Counted from the first letter of the stretch, positions 41,678-51,400 are shown. The stretch: 64,000 nt of DNA from Fimbriimonadaceae bacterium (GCA_019187105.1 JABAQM010000001.1:1674001-1738000), one strand, 5' to 3'. Notes: generated by a model not told the origin, from the sequence alone. Numbers and translations are program-made.

Positions 41678-44245
41678 TTGCCCGAATTCGTCGAGACGAA
41701 CGCTGCATTCTTGCTTACTGACATCGTTGGGAGCACGCGGCTCCATCATCTCCATCCCCAAGCGATGTTGGATGCGATCGCTCGACACAACAACATCGTC
41801 GAAAGTGTGGTCTCGCAGCACGGGGGCGAGCTCTTCCGCCGACGCGGCGAGGGTGATTCGACTTTCAGCGTTTTCGCTCAGCCCTCCAGCGCCGTCCTGG
41901 CTGCGATCGACCTGCAGCGGCAGCTCGCGGGTTTCACGGTCGTCGAAGGCGTGGAGCTCCGTACTCGGGTAGGGATCCACTCTGGCGACGCCGTCCTTTT
42001 CGACGGAGACTATCAGGGCACGACGGTGAATCTCTGCGCTCGGATACGCTCCGCGGCGAATGGCGGCCAAATTGTAACGACCGAGCCGGTGCGCGCAAGT
42101 GCCAAGGGCGTCGTTTTCCGCGATCTCGGTGTTTATCGGCTCGCCGACGTTGCCGACGAGATCAAGCTCTATCAGCCCCTCGCCGAAGGCATCGACCGCG
42201 AATTCCCACCCCTTCGCGTGCCCTACAGTGGCAATTTGCCCACCCCAATCTCGCCGTTTATCGGAAGAGGGCCCGAGGTCGAGGCGATCAAACAGCTTCT
42301 CCAGGATAACCGTCTCGTAACCCTGACCGGGCTTGGGGGCTTCGGCAAGACCAGACTGGCAATCGAGGCGACGACCCAACTAGCCCACCGCTTTTCGGGC
42401 GGGACCTGGTTCGTCCCGGTGGAACGCGGCGCGACGACCGAATCGCTAATCGGCAGTTTCCTTCAGCTGGTGAGCCGGTCACCCGACCGCAACCAAATCC
42501 TGCAGCTCCACCAGCTTCGCGATGATCGATCCTATTTCGTGGTTCTCGACAACGCCGAAGTTGCGCTCGAACAGGCCAAGGAGTTCGCCAAGGAGGTCCT
42601 AACTCAACTCCCGAACATTCGCGTGCTCGCCACCTCCCGAGAGCTGCTTCATGTCAGTGGTGAAGCGGTCTATCCAGTTCCTCCGATGAGCTTGCCAAGC
42701 GAATCGAACCAGGGGGATGCCATGGCGCTGCTCGTTTCGCACCTCCGCCGGTCTCTGGCAAGGTCGAACCTCGGCAGGATGGACTTTGACAGGCTGTCGG
42801 AGGTTTGCCGATTGACGGAGGGGGTACCCCTTTGCCTGGAGCTCATTGCGCCGCACTATCGCTTCCTGAGCGAGACCCAGGTCCGCGAACGCTATGCCAC
42901 GTTGCTACGGCAGGAGAATGCCGCGGTCGAACCCAAGCATCGTTCCTTGGAGACGGCCATCCGGTCCAGCCTCGACATGCTGGCCGAGCGGGACCGGTAC
43001 GTCCTGCAGGGCTTGGCGGTTTTTGCCGGCGGTTTCACCCTCGACGCTGTCGAGGAGGTCGTAGCTGACCGGGTCTTGGAGAGATCTGACATCCTGCCTG
43101 CTCTGGGCTGCTTGGTTGATGCCTCCCTTTTGCAGCGGATTGCGGGTGAAGACCTGAGATTCAACCTGCTCGAATCCGTCCGTACGCATGCGCTCGCCGA
43201 GCTTGAGCCCACTCGGAGGGCTGAGCTCGAAACGCGCCATGCAAATTGGATTGCCCACCTGGTTTCCGATCGTGTTCAACGGATCTCCTCGCCGGAATCT
43301 GCGGCGGTGCTCAGCGAGCTCCTGACCGAGGAAAAGAATATCGACCTAGCCTTGGACAACCTCCTCCGGGAACCATGCCAGCCTCTAGCCGGAGAGCTTG
43401 CCGCCGACCTTGCCCTCTGGTGGTACCGATCGAATCCAAGGGTGGGGCGGTCGAGGCTCGAGGAAGTGCTCGCCCATGCCGAACGCTTCGAAGAGGCCCT
43501 CGTTCAGAAACTTTCGAATCGGCTGGGTGTCATCGCTTATGAGATGGAAGATATCGCCGTCTCCCAGGAGTGGCTGCGTGTCGCATCCGAGATCGCCAAA
43601 CGACGCGGAGACGAGACCGCCCTTCACGCCATTGAGATGAACTTGGGGCTGACCCACCAGGCGCTTGAGGACTATGGCGAGGCGATTCGGCTCATCAGGG
43701 CTGCGAAATCCTATTTCGATTGTCACGGTCCAAAGCCGTACGCCGTCAAGGCGACGGTCTCGCTTGGCAATTCGTTGGTGCGAGGGGGGCATCCCGACGA
43801 AGCGACGGAGGTCATTACGCAAGGATTGGCTTTGGCCGAGGAAATCGACGCCCGTGAGTCGCAGACGACGAGCCGCATCAACCTTGCCCAACTGGCGCTC
43901 CTCAAGCAGCCCGCGGACTATGAAGAGGCCCGGAAGAACTTGATGTGGACCTTGGATCACGGTCTTCACGCGGATCCCAACAACCTCGCCTTTACGCTAA
44001 TCGCGCTCGCTCTGTGCGTTCACGACGCGGGCAGCCAGAGATTGGCGGTGAATCTGATCGGCGCTGGTCGGGCCATGCATGAGTTCCACGGCACCCGGTG
44101 GTCCGAATTCGAGGTGAAGACCTACTCCCCACTTTGCGATCTGATTCTGGAATCCGCAGGTGAGGATGGCGATCGCTGGATCAGCGAAGGCGCAGCAATG
44201 GACGTCGAAAACCTTAGAACGGCACTGGCGGACTTGTACCGGTGA
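41678..44245 (+). CDS. Class III nucleotide cyclase-STAND ATPase-TPR protein (copy A)
   Basis: A 855-residue signalling protein. The N-terminal cyclase domain (about 8-165) keeps both metal aspartates (Asp15 in LLTDIVGST, Asp60 in RRGEGDSTF), the Asp111 base-contact residue (FDGDYQG) and transition-state Asn118 and Arg122 (VNLCARI); the usual adenine-contact Lys is Arg56. A STAND/NB-ARC ATPase follows (P-loop TGLGGFGKTR at 217, VVLDNAEV, TSREL, GVPLCLELIAP), then about 300 residues of helical TPR-like repeats. No DNA-binding domain. The TTG start has GGGGAGG five bases upstream. Copy B lies downstream; both look catalytically intact. Confidence 0.92.
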   Translation: MPEFVETNAAFLLTDIVGSTRLHHLHPQAMLDAIARHNNIVESVVSQHGGELFRRRGEGDSTFSVFAQPSSAVLAAIDLQRQLAGFTVVEGVELRTRVGIHSGDAVLFDGDYQGTTVNLCARIRSAANGGQIVTTEPVRASAKGVVFRDLGVYRLADVADEIKLYQPLAEGIDREFPPLRVPYSGNLPTPISPFIGRGPEVEAIKQLLQDNRLVTLTGLGGFGKTRLAIEATTQLAHRFSGGTWFVPVERGATTESLIGSFLQLVSRSPDRNQILQLHQLRDDRSYFVVLDNAEVALEQAKEFAKEVLTQLPNIRVLATSRELLHVSGEAVYPVPPMSLPSESNQGDAMALLVSHLRRSLARSNLGRMDFDRLSEVCRLTEGVPLCLELIAPHYRFLSETQVRERYATLLRQENAAVEPKHRSLETAIRSSLDMLAERDRYVLQGLAVFAGGFTLDAVEEVVADRVLERSDILPALGCLVDASLLQRIAGEDLRFNLLESVRTHALAELEPTRRAELETRHANWIAHLVSDRVQRISSPESAAVLSELLTEEKNIDLALDNLLREPCQPLAGELAADLALWWYRSNPRVGRSRLEEVLAHAERFEEALVQKLSNRLGVIAYEMEDIAVSQEWLRVASEIAKRRGDETALHAIEMNLGLTHQALEDYGEAIRLIRAAKSYFDCHGPKPYAVKATVSLGNSLVRGGHPDEATEVITQGLALAEEIDARESQTTSRINLAQLALLKQPADYEEARKNLMWTLDHGLHADPNNLAFTLIALALCVHDAGSQRLAVNLIGAGRAMHEFHGTRWSEFEVKTYSPLCDLILESAGEDGDRWISEGAAMDVENLRTALADLYR

Positions 44246-44277
44246 TCTTGCCGTGCTTTCATTAAGCGTCGTTGCGG

Positions 44278-44327
44278 TGTGATGTCCGTCACATATCCCC
44301 ACCACGTTCACTCATTTACTTGTCCTC
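44278..44327 (+). promoter_or_regulatory. CRP-type operator with a class II promoter layout
   Basis: TGTGATGTCCGTCACA (44278-44293) is the exact CRP/FNR-superfamily palindrome TGTGA-N6-TCACA. A TTTACT -10-like hexamer lies at 44315-44320; a start site near 44327 would put the operator centre at -41.5, the class II activation position. It lies between the first cyclase gene and the first small exported protein, so cAMP made by the cyclases could control this promoter. The regulator itself is not in the window. Confidence 0.6.
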
Positions 44328-44344
44328 GGAGGTTAGGAATATCA

Positions 44345-44827
44345 ATGAAACACAGTAACTGGCTTGTGGCCACCTTTGCCTGTTCCATCGTGGGGACCGT
44401 CGCGTTCGTGCTGCCGAGGGCAATGGCAGGCGAATCATCCGGCCCAGCCGATTCGATAGCTGGTGCCAGCATTGTGGCAAGTGGCGGCCGAGGAGCCGGA
44501 AGCGAACCGATCATGCTGGTGGCGACCAAGGAAACCGCCTCGTACCCGACCGGAGGCAGCTCCTCGCCCGCGACATTTGAAGCGGTCTACAGCGACAGCA
44601 TGACCGTCGAAGTCAAAGCGCTTGCTCCGATCGGTGGTTCGGGTACGGCGCCAACTCTCACCGTGTTGGCGAGCGCCAAGAATGCCTCCGATGACTACAA
44701 GCAGACCAATGTCAGCATCAGCGTCCAAGAAGGGGCCGCCGCCGGATGGGTGTCCGAAGTGGTTTTCCTTTTCAAGGAATCTGGGGTGATCAAGAAGATC
44801 TACTCGACCAAAATCGCAACGAACTAA
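44345..44827 (+). CDS. Small exported protein 1 of the cyclase cassette
   Basis: A 160-residue protein with a Sec signal peptide (residues 1-30, cleavage near RAMA-GE). The mature part is rich in S, T, G and A and short beta strands. It carries GAGSEPIML, the motif shared with the two later small proteins (NVGTDPIML). No known domain. The ATG has TAGGA seven bases upstream; a longer frame starting inside the CRP-type site is less likely. It lies between the two cyclase genes. Confidence 0.8.
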   Translation: MKHSNWLVATFACSIVGTVAFVLPRAMAGESSGPADSIAGASIVASGGRGAGSEPIMLVATKETASYPTGGSSSPATFEAVYSDSMTVEVKALAPIGGSGTAPTLTVLASAKNASDDYKQTNVSISVQEGAAAGWVSEVVFLFKESGVIKKIYSTKIATN

Positions 44828-44833
44828 CTGCAC

Positions 44834-44855
44834 CGCCCCGATTGGATCCGGGGCG
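44834..44855 (+). terminator. GC-rich hairpin after small protein 1
   Basis: A perfect 7-bp stem CGCCCCG/CGGGGCG with an 8-base loop lies six bases after the stop codon. There is no T-run, so it may be a pausing or partial termination element, or protect the 3' end of the upstream message, rather than a full terminator. Confidence 0.45.
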
Positions 44856-44866
44856 CCCGGCAGTCA

Positions 44867-44910
44867 CCTCGCCTTGTTGCGCCCAGTGGTGGGGTCACAA
44901 TAAGGCGAGG
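44867..44910 (+). promoter_or_regulatory. RNA hairpin covering the ribosome binding site of cyclase B
   Basis: CCTCGCCTTGTTG (44867-44879) pairs with CAATAAGGCGAGG (44898-44910) over 13 bp with a single G-U pair. The 3' arm contains the GAGG ribosome binding site located six bases before the cyclase B ATG at 44917. When folded it should block translation, so it may be a conditional switch or a translational brake. Confidence 0.55.
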
Positions 44911-44916
44911 CGAACC

Positions 44917-47460
44917 ATGTCCGTTCTTGAGCAGACTGCGGCATTTTTGCTGACCGATCTGGTCGGTAGCACGCGACTGCATCAAGACTATCCCGGCGAG
45001 ATGGTCGTTGCCTTGCAGCGCCATGCCGAGATCGTCTCCAGAGCCGTAGCCGCTCAGAATGGCGAGTTGTTCAAGCGGCGCGGAGAAGGCGATTCGACGT
45101 TCTCGGTCTTTGCTACAGCGCAAGATGCCGTAAATGCGGCCGTGGCGATTCAGCGCGGCTTGAAGTCGGTCGAAGTTGCCCCACAGGTTCCACTCCGAGC
45201 GCGTATCGGTATTCACTTCGGCACCGCGCTGCTCTTCGATTCTGATTACCAGGGAGCGGTCGTCAATCTCTGCGCACGAATCCGGTCTGTGGCCCACGGA
45301 GGGCAGATCCTGATCTCCGAGGCGGCAAGACAGCTGCTGTCAGGCACCGAGGTCAAAGACCTGGGGTACGTGCGGCTTGCCGATGTGCACGAGCGGCAGC
45401 ACGTCTTCCAGGTTTGTGCCGATGGATTGGAGTCGGAGTTTCCAGGGCTGCGCTCTCTGGAGTTAGGTGGACTGCCGAGGCCCGTAACGCCGTTTGTGGG
45501 TCGCGTTTCCGAGACCGCCGATCTGATCGAGTTGGTTCGTGGCCACGTCTTGGTGACCGTCACCGGCCTCGGCGGGATCGGCAAGACAAGGATTGCGATC
45601 GAGGTCGCGTCGAGACTGGCCCCTCAGTTTCCCCATGGAGTTCACTTCGCTAGGGTCGAAGTAGGGGTCAACGAATCGGACCTTGCCTCCACCCTCTTCG
45701 CCGAGATCAGCAAGGATAGACCCGATCGCCCGATTCAGGCCTTGGCCGCGGTCATGAACCGGGAACCCCACCTCATCGTCCTCGACAACGCCGAAGTGGC
45801 CCTTCCCTCGGTTAAATCGCTCCTCAAAGAGGCAGCTTCTCACGATGGCGCCGGCCGCTGGATCGTCACATCGCGAGAAGTCCTCAATCTGCCGGGTGAG
45901 GCCAGCTTTGCCATCGGTCCGATGGGTCTCCCTGATGGCACTGTGGCGGGTGATGCCGTTGCCCTCCTCATGGAAGGCATTAGGAGGGTGGCTCCACGTG
46001 CCTCCGTTTCGAATGAAGACCTTGCCGAAATCTGCCGAGAGGCAAACGGTATTCCGCTGTGTCTGGACTTGATCGCTCCCCACTTTCGGAGTCTTTCGAG
46101 CCACCAGATCCTCCAGCGCTTTGAATCGCTGATCAACAGGGACCGCGACGAGATGGGTCCGAGACACAGCAGCATCCAGGCTGCCCTCGAGAGCAGCTTT
46201 CAAGTGCTGTCTGCGGTTCAACGCGACGTCTTTAGCCGGATCGCGATCTTTGCCGGCTCGTTCTCGCCAGAGGCGGCGGAAGCCGTGGCTGCCTTTGGTG
46301 CAGTGGAGCGGGGACAGGTGCTGCCCGCCCTCCAGGAATTGGTCGATGGCTCCTTGCTTAACGTCGATCTGGAGACCGGCCGATTTCGCTTGCTGGACCT
46401 GGTAAGGCACTTTGGAATGCGAACCGAAGGCTTTGCCGAGGCCCGAGACGGGCTCTGGGACCGACTGCAAGGCTGGCTGGAGACCCATATCGCCGATCAC
46501 TGTGGAAGGCTCTCAGGCCCCGAAGGAAGCTTCCATACGGCAAGCATCGCCAGTGAAATCGACAACATCCGGTGCCTCCTGGATGCGCGCTTTGCCGCCG
46601 GGAAAGTGCCCGTTCAATTACTGGCCGACATGGCCATGTGGTGGTACCGGGAGAACCCCCACCAGGGATGGAAGTACCTCCAGCAAGCGGCTGTGGCCAT
46701 GGATGAGGTCATCACCGAGTCCTCATGCGTGCTTCTCAATCGCGCGGGCGTTGTCGGTTACGCCCTGAGTCACCCCCGCGAGGGTCGGGACCTGCTGGAG
46801 CGCGCACTGCAGCAAGCTGAACAGCTTGGGGACGAATCCCGGGCGAACAGCATATTGGCGAACATTGCGCTGACTTACCTCCAGGAGGGTAGACCGATTG
46901 AAGCGCTGCCGCTGCTGGAACGGGCGATCGCCTTTTACAAGGGTAGTGGTGACGCCTCAACCTCCATCCGAGTTGCCGTCAATTTGGGCCGGGCACTGCT
47001 GGAGATGGAGGATCACGAGCGGGCTGCCACCGTTCTAACATCGGCGGCCCATGACGCCGTCGGTTCTGGACTCGTCGAAACTGCGGCACTTGCCAGCCTG
47101 AACCTGGGCCTCATTTCGCTCCTAAAGTGGCCGGCTGAGCCCGAAAGGGCCATTGCTTACTTCCTCGAGTGTATGGAAGAGCCAGGACGACTATCCCTGG
47201 CAAACCGTGCCTACGCGGCAATTGGACTTGCGCTGGCACTGAATCGTCGAGGCACCAGCCAGCTGGCGATGCAACTGATTCAGTATGCCGAGCAGGTGAG
47301 AGCCGAGAACGGCATTCCCCCGATGCCCCACGAGTCCAGGCACTTCGGCGACGAACTGTCGATTCTAAGGGGTCGTTTGGAAAATGTGCATGACCTGACC
47401 GTTCGACCGACCCTCACGGATGTCCTGGATGCGGTTAGACTGCAAGGAATCGCATCATGA
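44917..47460 (+). CDS. Class III nucleotide cyclase-STAND ATPase-TPR protein (copy B)
   Basis: An 847-residue paralogue of copy A with the same domain order. The cyclase keeps Asp14 and Asp59, Asp110, Asn117 and Arg121, and again has Arg (55) at the adenine-contact Lys position. The ATPase P-loop is TGLGGIGKTR at 217, with IVLDNAEV, TSREVL and GIPLCLDLIAPH. A helical repeat tail follows. I trimmed 57 codons of the open frame upstream because the family start MSVLEQTAAFLLTDLVGST and the GAGG site decide the ATG. Its stop overlaps the next gene. Confidence 0.92.
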   Translation: MSVLEQTAAFLLTDLVGSTRLHQDYPGEMVVALQRHAEIVSRAVAAQNGELFKRRGEGDSTFSVFATAQDAVNAAVAIQRGLKSVEVAPQVPLRARIGIHFGTALLFDSDYQGAVVNLCARIRSVAHGGQILISEAARQLLSGTEVKDLGYVRLADVHERQHVFQVCADGLESEFPGLRSLELGGLPRPVTPFVGRVSETADLIELVRGHVLVTVTGLGGIGKTRIAIEVASRLAPQFPHGVHFARVEVGVNESDLASTLFAEISKDRPDRPIQALAAVMNREPHLIVLDNAEVALPSVKSLLKEAASHDGAGRWIVTSREVLNLPGEASFAIGPMGLPDGTVAGDAVALLMEGIRRVAPRASVSNEDLAEICREANGIPLCLDLIAPHFRSLSSHQILQRFESLINRDRDEMGPRHSSIQAALESSFQVLSAVQRDVFSRIAIFAGSFSPEAAEAVAAFGAVERGQVLPALQELVDGSLLNVDLETGRFRLLDLVRHFGMRTEGFAEARDGLWDRLQGWLETHIADHCGRLSGPEGSFHTASIASEIDNIRCLLDARFAAGKVPVQLLADMAMWWYRENPHQGWKYLQQAAVAMDEVITESSCVLLNRAGVVGYALSHPREGRDLLERALQQAEQLGDESRANSILANIALTYLQEGRPIEALPLLERAIAFYKGSGDASTSIRVAVNLGRALLEMEDHERAATVLTSAAHDAVGSGLVETAALASLNLGLISLLKWPAEPERAIAYFLECMEEPGRLSLANRAYAAIGLALALNRRGTSQLAMQLIQYAEQVRAENGIPPMPHESRHFGDELSILRGRLENVHDLTVRPTLTDVLDAVRLQGIAS

Positions 47461-47942
47461 ACCGTAAGTTAGGATGGAAACTGTCGCTGCATGCCGCAAC
47501 AATGGTCGCAATGCTACTGGTCCTCGGAGCCTGTGGCCAAGAAGCGCCACCGCCAAGCGCCGCCGCCAAAGGCGACACGACAATTGTTTGGGGCAACCTC
47601 AATGTTGGGACCGACCCCATCATGCTGACCGTCCTCAAGGGAGCCGCGAGTGGGGCCGATTCAATGGCGACCGGTTGCATCGCCTCGCTCATGTACCCAT
47701 CTTCCGGCGCCGTAGGCACCCCCTCGATCTATGCGCTTTCGCCCGGGGCCGATGCCAGCAAGTACTCGGTCACGCTCGCGCCGGTTTTGGCATCGGGGTC
47801 CGGAATATCCATCTATTCCCAACACGTTGTCGTTAAACGAACCTCTGCCGCAACGGCAAAGGAAATCGTCTTCGTGCAAGTGTCGGTGACGATCGCCACA
47901 ACGGTCCATAATCGGTACTTCCAAGTCGAGTTCAATCCATGA
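47457..47942 (+). CDS. Small lipoprotein 2 of the cyclase cassette
   Basis: A 161-residue predicted lipoprotein: signal segment then lipobox LVLGAC (Cys26), a short Ala/Pro linker, and a beta-rich domain. NLNVGTDPIML, ASKYSVTL and HVVVKR are shared with protein 3, and the PIML motif with protein 1. It overlaps cyclase B by four bases (ATGA), so it is made together with it. Function unknown; a surface or periplasmic sensor or ligand of the cyclase cassette is a guess. Confidence 0.8.
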   Translation: MNRKLGWKLSLHAATMVAMLLVLGACGQEAPPPSAAAKGDTTIVWGNLNVGTDPIMLTVLKGAASGADSMATGCIASLMYPSSGAVGTPSIYALSPGADASKYSVTLAPVLASGSGISIYSQHVVVKRTSAATAKEIVFVQVSVTIATTVHNRYFQVEFNP

Positions 47943-48415
47943 GGAAGCAAGCCGACATCGAAAATGTCATTCGGATCACCTTGACCGCGGGGATGGGTTT
48001 CATCGCCGGCCTCTTGTTGGGAAAGAACCGACTGCCGTCCCCGCTCAGGAAGACGAATGTGGGTACCGATCCGATCATGCTGAACATGATCAAGGATGAG
48101 GTTAGGGCAGCCGATGCTACGAACGGCGGAGCTTTTGCCGTTTACTTCTCCCAGCCGACAACCGTCCTGCGTGCGGTCGAGGTCTCGATCGACGGCACGT
48201 CAAACGCCAACAACCCTGCAAGCAAGTTTGAGGCGACGGTAGTCGTGGCCGCCAACCCGGTCAACAATCCGCTTAGGCTATGCCGTCACGTGGTGGTCAA
48301 GCTCAGGGCCGGTGAAACCGTAACCGCCGACACAACCGTCCACGGCACCATCACGGTCAAGGAAGGCGCCCGGTCGTTAAGGACCGAGGCCATCGAGGTC
48401 ACCTTTAGAGCCTAG
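47939..48415 (+). CDS. Small membrane-anchored protein 3 of the cyclase cassette
   Basis: A 158-residue protein with one N-terminal transmembrane helix (about 10-28), probably an uncleaved anchor, and a beta-rich domain. KTNVGTDPIML, ASKFEATV and HVVVKL align with protein 2 in the same order and spacing, so the two are paralogues with different anchors. It overlaps protein 2 by ATGA and ends in a CTAG overlap with the convergent mannosidase gene. Confidence 0.8.
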   Translation: MRKQADIENVIRITLTAGMGFIAGLLLGKNRLPSPLRKTNVGTDPIMLNMIKDEVRAADATNGGAFAVYFSQPTTVLRAVEVSIDGTSNANNPASKFEATVVVAANPVNNPLRLCRHVVVKLRAGETVTADTTVHGTITVKEGARSLRTEAIEVTFRA

Positions 48416-51400
48416 CTCTCGACCAGTACCGTTAGGATCTCGAACGGCTTGTACTCGAGCATCACCAAGTTGTCGATCACCTCGAGCTCGCTGATTGGGG
48501 ATTCCTCCAAGTCCGCGAGCCAGGCGCGCCGGATCCGCCTTGCCGAAGAAAGCTCCGCCGTCCCACGGGCATTGTGGCATTCGTAGAGCCGGACCACCAG
48601 CTGGTCCGAATCCTCCGCCTTTTTGACCGACTCGACCACCAGGTTCCGATCCTCGCACGAAAACAGCGGAGGCAGAGCGGTCAAGTCGCTGCCTGAGACG
48701 TCATCCAACAGCGCGTATCGCAGCGGAGAGTTCACCGAATAGGCCGCTGCCACGACTCCTCCGTGGTAGTACTGGTCGTAATGGGGCAGCAGGACGTAGG
48801 TGAATCGATGGAGGCCCATGTCGCATTGCGGGTCGGGCGCTTTCGGACTGCGCAGCAGGGACAGCCGCATGACGTTCCCGCGAATGTCGTAGCCGTACTT
48901 GCCTACGTTGATTAGCGCAACTCCATGGCCGCCCTCGCTGATGTCCGCCCATTTTTGTGCGCAGGTCTCGAACATCGCCATTTCCCACGAGGTGTTGGCA
49001 TGTGTCGGACGCTCCACGTTCCCGAACTGGATCTCGTGCGTCGCCCGTGTGGCGTTGACGTTAACGGGAAAGGCGACCTTCAGCATCGTGTCGGATTCAT
49101 GCCAGTCGATTTCCGTATCGAAACGGATTCCAGGAGTCGGTCCTAAGCTGATGCGCTGGCGGATGCGGCTCTTGCCGAACGTCTTGACGATCTCCGCCGC
49201 CACCCGAACCGGCCCGCGCTCCACGATTTCGAAGCTGTCGCTCTTGAGCAGTTCACGAACCGTCTCTTGAGCGTAGATATCGACGTCCCACGCCGACCAG
49301 AACAGGGGGTGGTCATCGAGCAACTGGAAGACGTTGCCAAGTTTCCCCGGTGCGATGAACTCCATCGGGCGGTCATCCAGGCTCGTAATGCTCGTTATAT
49401 TGCCGTTGCTGTCAAAGCGGACGGAAAACTGGTCGTTCTCAAGTCGCCTGGTACCGGCCTTGGCGCGAAAACGCGCATTGGGCGGCTGATTGCCGAGATC
49501 CGCGACCATCACCGTTCCCAGAGCTTCGCGGGGGATGGGGAAGATGATCTTTCGCTCATCGAATTCCTCGACCAGCTGTACGGGGAGGTGGTCGCCTCCA
49601 ATCGACAGCGAGGTCGGCACCTCGTCTTCCTCCCAGGGAATCGAGCCCTGGGACCGTTCGGTTGCGTTCTGGAACAGCGCGACGGGCCGCACCCTGCCCT
49701 CGAGGTGGAAATGCTTTCCAAGATTAATCAGCGCGCGCTGAACGATTCCCTCGCCGATGGCTTCGATTCTCTGGTAATCCAACACGCTGTCTTCGTAGAC
49801 CTCGCGCACGGATGAGCCCGGGATGATGTCGTGGAATTGGTTGAGCAGAACCAGCTTCCACGCCTCCTCCAGCTCGGCGGACGGATACGTTTTGGGATAG
49901 TCGTCGCGGAAGCAGGATAAGTACTCGGCGTCCCTGAGCAGGAACTCCGAAACCCGGTTGCTCAGCTTGTTGGCCGCTTGGCTGGTGTACGTGCCGCGGT
50001 GGTACTCGAAGTAAAGCTCGCCTGCCCAGGTTGCGAGATCCGCACTCTTGTTGCGGGCCTCGCGGAAGAAGTCCAGGGCCTTGCGTTTCGCCCTGATTTC
50101 CGGCAGGGCTCCGCAGGATCGCGCCCGACGGAGAAACTCGATGTGGCGTTCGGTCGGGCCGCCTCCACCGTCACCGTATCCGAAGCAGTACAGGCTGTGG
50201 TCGCATCGGGCATGGTCCTTGTGGTTCTTGACCGAGAACAGCAGCTCCTTCGGCTCACAGTTGCCGCAGTAGGTGTTTGCAGGCGAAAAGTGGGTCCAAA
50301 CCCGGCTCCCGTCAATGCCCTGCCACCAGAACGTGTTGTGGGGAAAAACGTTGAACTGGTTCCAGCTGATTTTCTGGGTGAAGAACGCCTTGATTCCGAA
50401 CTTGCGCAGAATCTGGGGCAGCGCCGCCGAATAGCCGAACACATCGGGCAACCACATGTCCTCCGTCTCGACTCCGAGCTTGTCCCGGAAGTACCGCTTG
50501 CCGTAGAGGAACTGACGCACCAAGGATTCGCCGCCCGTCAGGTTGCAGTCGGCTTCCACCCACATCGAGCCAAGAACCTCCCACTGCCCGGTTCCGATCG
50601 CGTCCTTTACCTGCGCGAGGAGCTTGGGATGCTCCTGCTCGAGCCACTCGTACTGCGACGCCTGGCTATGGACGAAGACGTACTCTGGGTACCTCTCGAT
50701 GAGGCGCAGCTGGTTGGCGGTGGTATGCGCCATCTTCAAGTGCGTAATTCTCAAGGGCCAGAGCCAGGCCGTATCGAGGTGGGCATGGCCGACCGCTGTC
50801 ATGGTATGGGCCGGTCCCTCGCCAAGGGATTGAAGGGCGTCGCGAAGCACCTTGCGGCATCTGGCGATCGACTCCTTTCCCTCGGTCGCCCAGAGGTTGG
50901 CCGCATCGTTCAGCCCTCGCATCAGTAGGGCATAGTTGGGGCTGTCGGCGGACTGGGCTTCCATCAGGTTGAAGGCAAAATCAAAGTCATAGGTCAGTGC
51001 CTGCATCTCACCATCGAGAAGCAGGAGCTCGGCCTTCTGCATCGTTTCCACAAGGTCCTCCCGCGGCAGCTCAGCGCGGTGAACGCGGCACTGTGGATTG
51101 GTCGTGTAGACCTGAATCAGGCGGTCGATCTTCTCGCCACCCTTTGCGGTCCAGAGCAAGGGCATGATCGCATGGGGCCCGTCGATGCCGATCTCAGGGA
51201 CGTTGTCCTTCCAGACCGTGCGCTCGCCACCGACCTCGGCGGTCAGCCCGACTTGCCCGTTCGACCATCCCTTCGGTACAGCGCCCGAAACCCTGAACCA
51301 GACTTCGCGGTAGGCCGGACCATAGCGAAATCCCGATTCGACCGGAGACCACGGACCCTTTGACTTGGCTTCTCTTTCGTTCTGATGAGGTTCCGGGCAG

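Noticed and set aside
45463-46500. 345-codon frame antisense to cyclase B
   Set aside because: Shadow of the STAND ATPase coding region, without a ribosome binding site or motifs.
49978-50928. 316-codon frame antisense to the alpha-mannosidase
   Set aside because: The GH38 catalytic motifs lie on the minus strand here; the plus frame has none.
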